DNA from: Halicephalobus mephisto
Taxonomy: Eukaryota; Nematoda; Chromadorea; Rhabditida; Panagrolaimidae
Direction: 5' to 3'
Length of the DNA stretch: 64,000 bases
Assembly (NCBI GenBank): GCA_009193035.1
Contig: SWDT01000067.1
Span: forward strand, 1 to 64,000
Within the stretch, counting starts at the first letter, position 1; every line of letters starts with the position of its first letter. Position numbers and translations under genes: made by a program. Of the stretch, positions 21,241 through 32,620 are shown piece by piece. A model generated the notes under the pieces. The model was not told where the DNA came from and searched no databases. It saw nothing but the letters and a program-made list of their open reading frames with translations.

Positions 21241-22310
21241 CAAAATTCCAAAGATTGTCTCGACGCGAATTTTTGGAGTTTTCCAGTTAGGATTAAATAT
21301 TTTCGAAATTTTCCAGTTAGGACCAAATATTTTCGAAATTTTCCAGTTAGGACCAGGAATTGTAAATTTTTATTTTTATAAGGTTTAAAATAACAATATC
21401 AATTTTAAAATTTTGAAAATTGCCTCGACGTGAATTTTTAGAGTTCTCCAGTCAGGACCGGAAATTTTTAAAACTTTCCAGTTAGGACCGGAAATTGTAA
21501 ATTTTCATTTTTTTAAGGTTTAAAATAACAATATCAATTTTAAAATTTCGAAAATTGTCTTGACGCGAATTTTTGGAGTTTTCCAGTTAGGACCAAATAT
21601 TTTCGAAACTTTCCAGTTAAGACCAAAAGTTATAATATTTTGTATTCAAGTCGCTCTTAGAAAGTCCGAATTATTATTAAAAAAATAAAAAAGAGGGTGG
21701 AACTTCAAAAAACTGTTGTAACATGACTTTGTAAAATTTCCAATTAAAACCACAAAGTATAAATTTTTGTGTTTTTGTAGTTCTAAAGTTCCTCATTCTA
21801 TAATAAAAGTCAAAGATTTCTGTAACAATATTAAAAAATTACTTTTACATGATTTTCTAGAATTTTCCAATTGAGACCAAAAAGTAAAAATTTTGTTTAT
21901 GGTTTTCTATTATATTATTATAAAAATTTCAAAAATAACCTCGACAGAAATTTTTTCGAAATTTTCCAGTTAGGACCAAAACGTACAAAATTTTAAATTT
22001 AAATGGGTTTGGAGAGTTTCTGACCATGCTATTATAAAAAATAAAAATATTTATTGAAAAATTTCAAAAATAGTCCTGACACGAATTTTCGAAATTTTCC
22101 AGTTAGGACCAAAAAGTACAAAATTTTAGATTTTTGATCATGTTATTATAAAAAATGGAAATATGTATCGAAAAATTTCAAAAATAGTCCTGACACGAAT
22201 TTTCAAAACTTTCCAGTTAGGACCAAAGAGTACAAAATTTCAGATTTTTGATCATGCTATTGTAAAAATCAAAACAAAAATTGTCTCGAGACGAATTTAT
22301 AGATTTTTCG
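21236..22310. repeat. Dispersed hairpin motif cluster I
   Basis: Diverged units of about 100-110 bp carry a motif of the form GTCYYGACRCGAATTTT, about 12-20 nt, then TTTCCAGTYAGGACC. The outer octamers are complementary: for example GTCCTGAC at 22073-22080 pairs with GTTAGGAC at 22102-22109 with one G-T wobble. At least eight motif copies are visible here, all in the same orientation. No coding potential. Confidence 0.7.
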
Positions 22311-22679
22311 TTATAGGATTACTGAAAACGTAATTCTTACGTATTTACAGTAATGCGTAAATCAGTGTTACAAAAAAACGGAAATGTTCGATACAAAACT
22401 TTGCAAAATTTTTGTTCATGTGAATTTTTAATACTTTTTTATTGAGATCTAAAACAACAATTTCCATGTTTTAAAATTTTAAATAAATTTCGAAATTATA
22501 AAAAATTCCAAAAATAATAAAAATTAAAGTTTTATATTTAAAAAAATTTTTTCATTTAAAAATTTTTTTTATTTTTGAATTTAAAAAATTTTATTTTTTT
22601 CGAATTTCTAAATTTTTTTATTTTAAAAATTTTATATTTTATATTTTTTAAAATTCTTTTAAGTTTTTCTTTATAGATT

Positions 22680-22920
22680 ACGGTAGAAATTAAAAAAATA
22701 AAGTGAATTTTTAAAAATAAGACGTAATATTTCCCAGACAAGATTTGAGGTGGATAGTAACCCCGACGGGACTAGACGGAGAGCAAAGCAAGCAAATTCC
22801 CAGGTCAAACATGTTTTTCTCAATTTGCTTTCGTACAATAATCAGGAAACTGGTCCGGAAATGATTGTTTGGTCTTGTGGTTAGCGGAGATGAGAGTCTA
22901 CATGATTATCAGACTATTTA
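22680..22920. other. GC-richer island, possible exon(s), strand uncertain
   Basis: This island differs sharply from the flanking A/T runs. On the plus strand two pieces, DSNPDGTRRRAKQANSQ and ETGPEMIVWSC, are separated by a 42-nt GT...CAG segment (22802-22843). On the minus strand a 64-codon open frame covers it, with the run TSFLIIVRKQIEKNMFDLGI. Both strands being open prevents a decision. No family recognised. Confidence 0.3.
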
Positions 22921-22929
22921 AAAATCATA

Positions 22930-23310
22930 AACAATAATTATTACGAAACGGTCCCGACACGAAGTTTTAATTTTTAATTACAGTATTTAAAAAATAAAAG
23001 TTTTTCTTTACAAAGTGGTCCCGACACGAAATTTTGATTTTTAATTACAGTATTTAAAAAATAAAAATTTTCCTTTACGAAGTGGTCCCGACACGAAGTT
23101 TTAATTTTTAATTACAGTATTTAAAAAATTCTTTACAAAATGGTCCTGATAAGAAATTTATTAATTATAATATTTAAAAAAATAAAAAAAATTTCACAAA
23201 ATAATCCCGACACGAAATTTTTAGAAATTTTAATTTTTAATTACAATATTTAAAAAAAGAAAAATTTTTAGAAAATGGTCTCGACACGAAATTTTAATTT
23301 TTAATTGTGA
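22930..23310 (+). repeat. 62-bp tandem repeat
   Basis: Five to six diverged copies of a unit of about 55-65 bp, containing TGGTCCCGACACGAARTTTT, then TTTTTAATTACAGTATTTAA. The GGTCCCGAC word is the left arm of the dispersed hairpin motif, here without its right arm. Confidence 0.7.
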
Positions 23311-23349
23311 ATTTTCACTGAATTTGACCAAACTCTAATTCCAAAAAAC

Positions 23350-23662
23350 ATAAAGAACACAATCCAGACAGTTGTCACTAGATCAAAGTGATCCGCGTCG
23401 GCGATATCTCTGGTCCTTAATCTATGGATTGATTTTTTTTAAAATTGCAAAAAATTTATGTTTTTTTAAATTTTTATTTGAAATTACGCCAATTACATCT
23501 GTTTGTTCAACCGAATCCTTTATGACGCTTATTTCAGAAGCCTCGGGCAAAGTAGTTGAGGACTTCGGAAAATTGGCATCAGGCCAAAAAAGTCAGAGAG
23601 ATTTGATGGATAAACATCGGACTTGGCTAAAGGTCAAAGGGATAGCTGTATCCGAAAAATAA
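23350..23662 (+). other. GC-richer island with possible exons, unassigned
   Basis: Two pieces look exon-like on the plus strand: about 23372-23413 (SLDQSDPRRRYLW) and 23535-23662 (ASGKVVEDFGKLASGQKSQR, then DLMDKHRTWLKVKGIAV, stop TAA at 23660-23662). The second follows a CTTATTTCAG acceptor. The phases I tried do not join cleanly. The minus strand over the first piece is also open (IADADHFDLVTTVWIVFFMF). Not recognised. Confidence 0.3.
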
Positions 23663-24360
23663 AAATATTTAAATTTTATGAATAATTTTCAAAAGTTTTT
23701 CAAATTTAAAATTATTAAAAAATTAAGTTTTATAAAATCAAAATTCTTTAGGATTTTTGATGTTGGAATTTTGAAAATTGTATAAAATCTTTGGAAATTT
23801 TGTTTTTATTCTAAAAAAACTTTAGAAAGATTCAGAAGGATTCTGGAGGATTTCAGAAGATATCTAATACTTTATACTGAATTCTAAAAGACTTCAGAAA
23901 AATTCTGAAAATTTTCAGAAGATTCTAAAAGATTCTGAAAATTCTCAAAAGATTCTAAAAGATTCTGAAAAGTTTCAGAAAGATTCTGAGAAAATCTCAG
24001 AAGATTCAGAAGGATTTCAGAAGATATCTAATACTTTTTACTGAATTCTAAAAGGTTTCAGAAAGATTCTGAAAAATCTCAGAAGATTCTGAAGAATTTC
24101 AGAAATTTTCGAAAAATTCTAAAACTTCTGAATGATTTTAAAAAATTTCTGAAAATTATCAAGATTTCAGAAAGCTTTAAAAAAATCTAAAATTTTCAAT
24201 TTTTACAAAACTTCAAAAATTTCGTGTTTCTAAAAATTTCAAAAAACTTTAAAAATTCCAAATTTATCTGCGAAATTCCGAAGGCTTCTACAGTAATTCA
24301 AAAATCTGAATTCTGAAATTTTCTAAAAAATTTATTTTTGATTTTTTTAACAAAGTAAGA
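23663..24360. repeat. 10-bp phased A/T clusters (PATC-like)
   Basis: From about 23820 to 24260 the sequence is a run of near-decamers such as GATTCTAAAA, GATTCTGAAA, ATTCTCAAAA and GATTCTAAAA, so that TTCT and AAAA words recur every 10 bp, the helical repeat. Similar phasing is seen at 43680-44160, 44640-44960 and 50520-50870. In C. elegans such periodic An/Tn clusters mark introns and flanks of germline-expressed genes. Confidence 0.6.
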
Positions 24361-24539
24361 AATATTTAATTTACGTAATTTTCTTACTGTAAATAAAGCC
24401 AATTAACAACTTCAAAAAATAAAAAATAAAAATAATTTTTCGTCACATTAAGCCAGGTGATGTGAACAAATTAGAAAAATTAAAACTTTCACATCATTAC
24501 AATTTTCAAAACTACATGATTACAAAAAAAACAAATTTT

Positions 24540-25990
24540 TTTTCATTAAAAATTTTAAACAAATTTTTTGAATTTTCCAATCGGGACCAAAAATCGAAAA
24601 ATTTTTAGTTAAATAATTTTGGAAAATTTGTGAATTATATTTTTAATAAAAAATATACGAAAAAATTCGTGTTAAGACCAATTTTTCAAATTTTCCAATC
24701 GGGACCAGAAAGAATAAAATTTTACGTTTATGAAGTTCTTTAAAGTTGAAAATTGTATTTTTTATAAAAAATTAAAAATATGAATAAAAATCTCAAAAAT
24801 TAGTCTTAACAAGAATTTCCGAAATTTTCTAGTCAAGACCTAAAATCATGAAATTTTACGTTTATAAAGTTCTTTAAAGTTGAAAATTGTATTTTTTATA
24901 AAAAATTAAAAATATAAAATTCTAAAAACTAATCTTGATACGAATTTCTAGGATTTTCCAGTTAAGACCAAAAATCGGAATTATGATTTTTTACATGGCC
25001 CTAGAATGCTTTATATCACATTATAGAGAGAAAAACAATTTTTAATGAAATTCCAAAAACAATTATCTCAGCACATATTCTTAGAGCTTTCCAACCAAGA
25101 CCAAAAATTACGAAATTTTATGTTTTCTGTTTTTTTAAAGTTACTAATTATATTATTTTAAAAACCCCAAAAACTGGTCTCAACACAAATTTTTAAAATT
25201 TTCCAATCAAGACCAAAAATTACGAAATTTTATGTTTTTTGTTTTTTTAAAGTTAATAATTATATTATTTTAAAAAATCTCAAAAACTGGTCTCAACAAG
25301 AATTTTAAAGATTTTCCATTCAAGACCGAAAATTGCAAAATTTTATGTTTTTTTTAAAGTTAATAATTATATTATTTTAAAAAACCCCAAAAACTGGTCT
25401 CAACACGAATTTTAAAGATTTTTATTTAAGAACGAAAACTGTGAAATTTAATTTATTCTGTAAGGTTCCAAATCAAATTATTATGAAAATCAAAAATCTT
25501 TAATAAAATTGCAAAGAATTGGTGTCGATAGCAATTCTTAAAATTTCTAAAATTATCTTAACATGAATTTTTAAAACTTTCCATTCAGAACCAAATTTAT
25601 ACAATTTTCCAATCAGGACCAATTTTTTAAACTTTTCCAATCAGGACCAATTTTTTAAACTTTTCCAATAAAGACCAATTTTCGAACTTTTCCAATCAAG
25701 ACCAATTTTTTAACTTTTCCAATCAAGACCAATTTTTTAAACTTTTCCAATCAAGACCAATTTTTTAACTTTTCCAATCAAGACAGAAATCTCAAAATTA
25801 TTTCAAAGTGAATTTTTAAAACTTTCCAGTCAGGACCAAATTCTCAAAATTTTCCATTCAAGACCGAAAATTAAACACTATATTTCTTTTACTATTTAAA
25901 AAAATTAAATCTTCCAAAATTATCTTCAAGCGAATTCCCAAAACTTTCCAGTCAGGACCAAGAACTAAAATTTTATGTTTACGTAATTCT
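24540..25990. repeat. Dispersed hairpin motif cluster II
   Basis: About 18 copies of a word near TTTTCCARTCRRGACCAA recur here, several preceded by a GGTCTCAACACRAATTTT arm. At 25600-25790 the unit contracts to about 30 bp (ACTTTTCCAATCAAGACCAA with ATTTTTTA) repeated seven times or so. Orientation is as in cluster I. Confidence 0.65.
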
Positions 25991-27690
25991 AAAAAATTCT
26001 GAAAACAAATCATAAATTCTGAAAATTGTAGGAAATAATTCGCTGAAGACAAGCTGTTTAGTTCATTTAAATTTTCAAAAACAAAAAAAAGTTTCATCGA
26101 TCAAAAGCAGCTGATAATGTTTTTTGCAAAAAAATTTTTAAATTTTTAAATATTTTTGAAAATTTAAAAATTATTAAACATTTTTGGAAATTTTAAAAAT
26201 TATCAAATATTTTCAAAAATTTAAAAATTATTAAACATTTTTGGAAATTTCGAAAATTATCAAATATTTTGGAAAATTTTTAAATATTTTTGAAAATTTC
26301 GAAAATTCTTAAATATTTTCAAAAAATTATTAAACATGTTTGGAAAATTAAATTATTAAATATTTTTGAAAAAAAATACTTGTTAAAAATTTCGAACAAT
26401 TTATTTTTTAATTTTTTTAAGAATTTTTATTTTTTTGAATAAAATGTTTTCGAAAATTTAGAAAATTGCAAGTTGTTGACTAAATAGGTAAAAATTATAA
26501 ATTGAGCATAAAAATAAAAAATAAAATAAAATTTAATAAAAGTTGATTCGTCAAGTGGAAGGGGTTAATTGAGTTTCCTTACCGACTTAAAAAAATCATA
26601 AAATAATTAAAAAATTATTTTTTATATTTTTAAAAACAAAAAATTAAAAAAATTTTTTTTTGGAAATTCTTTAAAAATTATTTTTTTCTCGAAATTCTTT
26701 AAAAATTATTTTTTTTGGAATTTTTAATTTAGAACTTACATAGGATTCTGGAAAATTCTAAGAGATTTTCGAAAATCTCCAGAAACTTCTAAAAAATTTT
26801 TCGGAGTTTTCAGAAATTGAAAAGCATTTATGAATTCTGAAAGATCCTAAAAATCTCCAGAAGTTTCTACGAAATTTTTTAAAATCTTCGAAAATTTCAA
26901 GAAATTTCTGTAAAATTTTTAAATTTTCGAAATTTTTAAAGATCTTCGAAAATTTTAAAAAAGTTTTATAAAATTTCTGAAAATCTTCGAAAATTTCAAG
27001 TTCTTCGAGTTTTTAAAGATCTTCGAAAATTTTAAAAAAGTTTTATAAAATTTCTGAAAATTTTCAAAAATCTCCAGAAGATTGTAATTTGAAAAAAGTT
27101 TGGAAAAGTGGGAATCCTGCCAAATTTGAGTCCATGGGGAAGAGCTAATGAGTGCCAATTATCGTGTTCATACTACTTTAAAAACCAAAAATAAACGTCG
27201 TTACGAGGTTCCCTCGAGGCGAATTACAAAATTTTTTAGGAACTTCCGGAATTTTCTATTTTAGAAAACTTTTCAAAAACTGTTCGGATTCTAGATTTCG
27301 GAAATTTTGGAAGATTTTAGAATTTTCAAATAAAATCTAAAAAATTTTTAAATAAGTATAAAAATTAAAAATGAGTTTTATCACGAAATGGTCCTAACAC
27401 GAATGTTCGAAAATCTCCAGAATTCTTATTTATAGAAACTTTTCTGAATTTCGAAATTTCATAATTTTTACAAAACTACATAATTTTAAAAATTATCAAA
27501 ATTTTGGAAAATTCTGAAATTTTCGTTAAATTTTGAAATTTTCTACAAATTTTGAAATTTCCACAAATTCTAAAAATTTCCACGAATTTTGAAATTTTCC
27601 ACAAATTCTAAAAATTTCCACGAATTCTGAAATTTTTGCCAAATTTTGAAATTTTCCACGAAATTATAATCAAACAAAGACGGCATTTTC
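25991..27690. other. AT-rich desert, no gene seen
   Basis: Long A and T runs with loosely periodic words (AAATTTTTAAATATTTT; TTTCTGAAAATCTTCGAAAA around 26940-27060; AATTTTGAAATTTTCCACAAATT around 27530-27650). One less AT-rich stretch lies at 27060-27230. No open frame with splice context was found. Confidence 0.4.
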
Positions 27691-27691
27691 G

Positions 27692-28013
27692 AGATTCCAA
27701 AATTACCCTGACCTCCAGAATGAGAGTAACCACAGGGGAAATTTACTACGTCTGCAAAAGTAAATCTTTAGCGTCATTTGGATCTCATAAAACGGAAAAG
27801 ACGAAAAACCGTAAAGGAAGTCGCTGGAGAAAATTCGAGTGTCCGAAGAAAGCGGAGAAGTCTGGCGAGATTCGGTTTCGCGCTGGCATGGTCATTGTTT
27901 TAATGAGAAAATATACGAATCTGGATCCCTTCTGGAATAAGGAAATCCAGAAAACTGCAAAAACAAAGGTCAAAATTTTCTTTTTCCAAAATGATCTGGA
28001 TGAAGATTTATAA
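27692..28013. other. GC-richer island, open on both strands, unassigned
   Basis: The plus strand has a frame ending at 28011-28013 (TAA) that is rich in Lys and Arg, including RKGSRWRKFECPKKAEKSGE and NLDPFWNKEIQKTAKTK, after an ACCACAG acceptor. The minus strand has an exon-like piece at 27892-27954 after a TTTGTTTTTGCAG acceptor, phase 0, ending in TGA. A preceding minus-strand piece at 28563-28723 ends on a clean GTAAGT donor in the matching phase. The two strands give rival models; neither protein is recognised. Confidence 0.3.
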
Positions 28014-28039
28014 AACAATCAACATCAAAAGTTAAATTT

Positions 28040-28500
28040 TCCAACGATAATTTGACAGACCGATCTGGAAGTTGCAAGCAAACTGTGGATTTTACTCTGA
28101 TTTCGAAATTATTATGCATGTGAATATATGTCGGTCTATCTGCTTGAATGTTGCAGGCAGGTTGCAGATTAGATGCCAATCTATCTGCCTGAATGTTGCA
28201 GGCAGGTTGCAGATTTGATGTTAATCAACCTGCCTGAAGGTTGCACGCATATTGCGAAATTTACTTTAATTTCAAAATCATCAACAATATAAATATGAAA
28301 ATCCCGACTAATCTGTCAGAATGTCGCATGCAAGTTGCAGATTCAATTTTAATATCGATCTATCTGCTTGAAGGTTGCAGGCATATTACAAAATTTAACT
28401 TAAAAATCACCAACAATATAAATATAAAAATCCTGATTAATCTGGCAGAATTCTGCAGGCACACTGCAGATTTTGTTTCGACTATGATGTCGACCTCAGT
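28040..28500. repeat. TTGCAGG repeat family, copy 1
   Basis: Diverged units of about 65-130 bp contain CTGCCTGAATGTTGCAGGCA and a following GGTTGCAGATTT. The reverse complement of the same unit fills 55920-56370 (CTGCAACATGCGCGCAACGTTCCGGCAGAC style). Confidence 0.7.
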
Positions 28501-28562
28501 CCTGGACCGGAAAAACTGGCAACGATGGGGCCAATTAAGAAATCCGGATTGATGTTACTTAC

Positions 28563-28723
28563 ATAAAAAACCAATTTTGTGGAATTTCGGGTTAGAAGAA
28601 TATTTATTTCTTTACAATGTCCGAAATTTTCCAAAGGATTCTGTTTCGTAAAAGTTTCTTTTTTGAGGGACGTAACTTTATCCAACTTTGTTTTCAGAAA
28701 CAAACTATGGGTTAATTTGTAGT
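28563..28723 (-). CDS. Possible internal exon of an unassigned gene
   Basis: On the minus strand an open block of 53 codons lies between an acceptor-like TTTAATAG and a clean GTAAGT donor (28557-28562). Its peptide is moderately basic, with KLDKVTSLKKETFTKQ and EINILLTRNSTKLVFY. It joins in phase to 27892-27954 on the same strand, which would end the protein in SYIFSLKQ. It is not recognised, and it sits inside repeat-rich DNA, so it may be chance. Confidence 0.25.
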
Positions 28724-28739
28724 CTATTAAATAAATATT

Positions 28740-31700
28740 CAGAATCCACTGTTTGCTTTTAATAAATGTTCAGCTGGAGCGATAGAATTAAATAAAAGTA
28801 AAAAATTCAATATATACGAAATCGAAAAAATAAGCGAATTCGCTTATTTTTGAGCGAATTTTCAGCGCACTATTTTTACTTTAATTTTATTCATTTTTTT
28901 GTAATTAAATACATTTTTCTTTCTTCATAGAAAACAGAATTAAAGAAAAACAAAAATTTTAAATATAACTTTTTAAAGAAAAACGAATTTGCTTATTTTC
29001 AGCGAATTTTTGGTGATTTTTAAAATATTTTTTTTATTTAATTTTTTAAAATATTTTTAAAATTTAATTTTTAAAATTATTTTTAAAATTTAATTTATAA
29101 AATATTTTTTTCATTTAATTTATAAAATATTTTTTTTATTTAATTTTTTAAAATATTTTTTTTATTTAATTTTTTAAAATATTTTTTTTTATTTAATTTT
29201 TTAAAATAAATATCTATGTTTTCACTTTTCTAAAATGAGGAAATTAGATAAAAACAAAAAATCTGATGTATGTTGAAAAAAATAAAAACAATTTCGTTTA
29301 TTTTCAGCGAATTTTCGATCAGCAGTTCTCAAATCGTTCTTTTTCAATTTTAATTTTAATTTTACAAATTTAAGTAATTTTTTAAAATTAAATATATTTT
29401 TCTATCGATTAAGATTTAATTGATTTTTAAAAAACAATAAAAAATTTAAAACAAATTCAGAAATTTTAATAATCTTTTAAAATTAAATATATTTTTAGGT
29501 TTCTGGAAAAAATAAAACATATTTGAAAAATTTCACATATGGCGTGTCCGATTTAATGAAAATTATTTTTTGAAAAATTTTATATTTCATTTTATATTTT
29601 ATTCAGACACTATTATTCATTTTTCAATAATTTTCTAAAATAAGAAAAATTTTAAAAATAAAAAAATTTTTAATTTTAAAAATACGCATTTTTTTAATAT
29701 TTTAAATTTTTCAAAATTGATTATATATTTAAAATTAATTCAAAAGTTTTAATAAATATTCTACTAAAACGAAAAAATTAGAAAAAATGAAAAAAATGAC
29801 ATATGGTAAATAAAGAAAGCACAAGGGAATCCATTTTTTGGCTTTTTGTCATCTGTTTTGGATCTACTCATTTTCTCTATTTCAAGTTTACTAATATTAA
29901 TGATTATTTTTTTAATTAAATGTACGTTTTCCAGTTATTATAATTATTTAATAATTTTTTAAAAATAAAAATTAAAAAAAACTAAATTTTTAAAAATAAA
30001 TAAAAAAATTAAATTTTAAAAATAAATAAAAAATAAAAATTAAATTTTAAAAATAAATAAAAAAAGAAAAATTAAAATTTTTAAAATAAAAAAAAGAAAA
30101 ATTAAATTTTTAAAATAAAAATATTAAAAAATTAAATTTTTAAAATAAATAAAAACACAAATTAAATCACAAAAATAAATAAAAACAAAAAAATTAAATC
30201 CCAAAAGTGAATAAAAATTAATTTTTTAAACAAATAAAACACAAAAAATAATGTTTTTGAAAATAAAAAATTGTTAAAAATATTTTTTTCAAAAACTAAG
30301 ATTCTTGGGATTTCGAAACCATCTTAGAGAATTTACACCGAAATTTAATTATAAATTTTGAATTTAGTTTTGGGAAAATTTAGATTTGACATATGAGTAC
30401 TCTTGAGAAGGCACGAGGAGTAAAGTTACTTTCTTGGAAAGTGGAAGTGACCTTCGACCTTTGTTGGGACAAAGACAGAAGTAATATGTAATCTTTACTA
30501 AAAAACAAGCAAAGGATACCATTCCTAAGATCAGTCAGTTTTTCAACAACGACTGTGACATTTGTTCCCTTCCGATTCCCTCTGGTTTAGAAATTATTTT
30601 TTATACTAATGTTTTTTAAACTAACGTTAAATTAACTCGATCACAAAAAAATTAATATAAAAATTAATAAAGGTAAATTTTGCGAAATAAAAAGGAACAA
30701 ATGTCGTTGGAAACTAATTATTGTATAGCCCATTTTTTATTTTTATATCAATTTTTCCAATTGGTATCTTAAGGAGTAATTTAATCACAAAAAATTCGAT
30801 ATAAAAATTAATAAAATAAGGTAAATCTTGCGAAATAAAAAGGAATAAATGTCGTTGGGAGCTAATTATTGTATAGTCCATTTTTTATTTTTATATAAAT
30901 TTTTCCAATTGGTATCTTAAGGAGTAATTTAATCACAAAAAATTTGATATAAAAATTAATAAAATAAGGTAAATCTTGCGAGATCAAAGAGAGCAAATGT
31001 CGCGGAGTCCACAACAGAGTCCCGCTCATGTCCTACAGTACCCCACGCTCCCTGATATTCAGGCTATTGTTTCCGTCTTTCTGATTTAGTCCGGTTTCTG
31101 TCCCAAAAGCTTTCGTCCTAAATTTTACGTTTTTTATATTTTATTAATTTTAATAAATTTTTTAAAGTTGGTTTTTATATAAATTAAAATTATAAAATTA
31201 ATTGTTAAAAAATAAAAATCCTAAATTTTTGGATTTTCCAAATTACCTTGATTCCGGATGATTTTTAGAAAAATTGAATTATAAATTTCGGATTTATCCT
31301 TGGAAAAGTTCAAAGTTGACATATGAAAAGTTTTTAAAAAGTTAATTAAATTTTTTGTATTTTAATTATTTTTAAAATTAAATTTTAAAATTAACTGAAA
31401 TCATATGATTAATTTTTTAAATAATAAAAAATAAAAATTTCGTCGAAAATAAATTTTCAATTTTGTTTAAAAAATTCAAAATTGATATATGAAAAATCTT
31501 TCAAAAAGTAAATAAAACAAAGTTACTGTACAAAACTGACTTTTTTCATAAATTTCGTTTTTTATTCATTATTAATTCTGAAATTAAAATATACTTTTGA
31601 CGTGAACTACAATTAATTAATTTTTCAAAAAACTTTTAAAAAGTAAATAAAAAAATTTAAAAAAAACAAAAATTTTTTAAAATAATTTTAAATTTTTTGA

Positions 31701-32620
31701 TTTTTTTAATTATCTCATTTCAAAATTTTTTATTAAAAATAAATTATAAATTTAGTTTTAAAAAAGTTCGAAATTTATATATGACTAATTTAAAAAATCG
31801 AAATTAAGTTGTTTTAAAATTTTGGACGTGGGCTTTTATCGCGGTTCCGTATCTTTCATTTTCTGCTTTAATTTTACTTATTTTAATCATTTTTCACAAT
31901 TAAATGTATTTTTTGGTTAATTATGGCTGTTTAATTGTTTTTCGAAAAAGCAATAAGGAACACGAAAAATGCAATCCTAAATTTTCAGTTTCAAAATTAC
32001 CGTACTTCAGAATAGTTTCCATCGAATATGAACTACCGATCTGGGATTTGCTTTTCAAAAATTCAGATTTCATATATGAAAACTCTAAAAAAGTAATTAA
32101 AAAAATTTCTTTACAAAATTGACCTTTGATCTTTGGCATGAAATTCTTTTATTTTAATTTTAATCATTATTTTTTGAAATTAAATGTGTTTGAACTAACT
32201 AAAATTACTTAACCAATTTTTTCTAAAAAAATATAAAAAATAAAATCACGGATTTTCGAGATTATTTCATTTTAGAAAAATTTTTATTAAGAATTGATTG
32301 CAGATCTCGGGTCTACGATTAAGGAAGTTAAAATCTCATATATGAACAATCTTAAATTCTATAGATGGAAAACCTTAAATTTTGTATATGAAAGACCTTA
32401 AATTTCATATATGAAGAATCTCAAATCCCATATATGAAGAATCTCAAATCCCATATATGGAAAATCTCAAATCCCATATATGAAAAATCTCAAATTCCAT
32501 ATATAAAAATTTCAAATTCCATATATGAAAGACTTTAAGAAAGTAATTAGAAAAAGTTACTTTACAACTAAACGTGGCCTTTGATTCTGGTCCTTAATCG
32601 CGGTTTCAATTTCCAAAACG
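28740..32620. repeat. Diverged dispersed repeat block
   Basis: The block is built of related segments. Recurrent words are AAGCGAATTCGCTTATTTT with its variants (28830, 28980, 29285), TAATTAAATGTATTTTTT, and CATATATGAAAA followed by AAAGTTACTTTACAAAATTGACC. A 130-bp tandem repeat in three copies spans 30640-30985 (AAGGTAAATCTTGCGAAATA and TTCCAATTGGTATCTTAAGG). At 32335-32535 a 23-bp unit with the palindrome CATATATG repeats about eight times. GC-richer spots at 30400-30590 and 30985-31120 have only short frames. Segments of the same family recur at 62520-62950. Confidence 0.6.

Noticed and set aside
27692..28013. Fibroblast growth factor or other secreted ligand on the plus strand
   Set aside because: A few residues suggested it, but no conserved cysteine or glycine pattern supports it.
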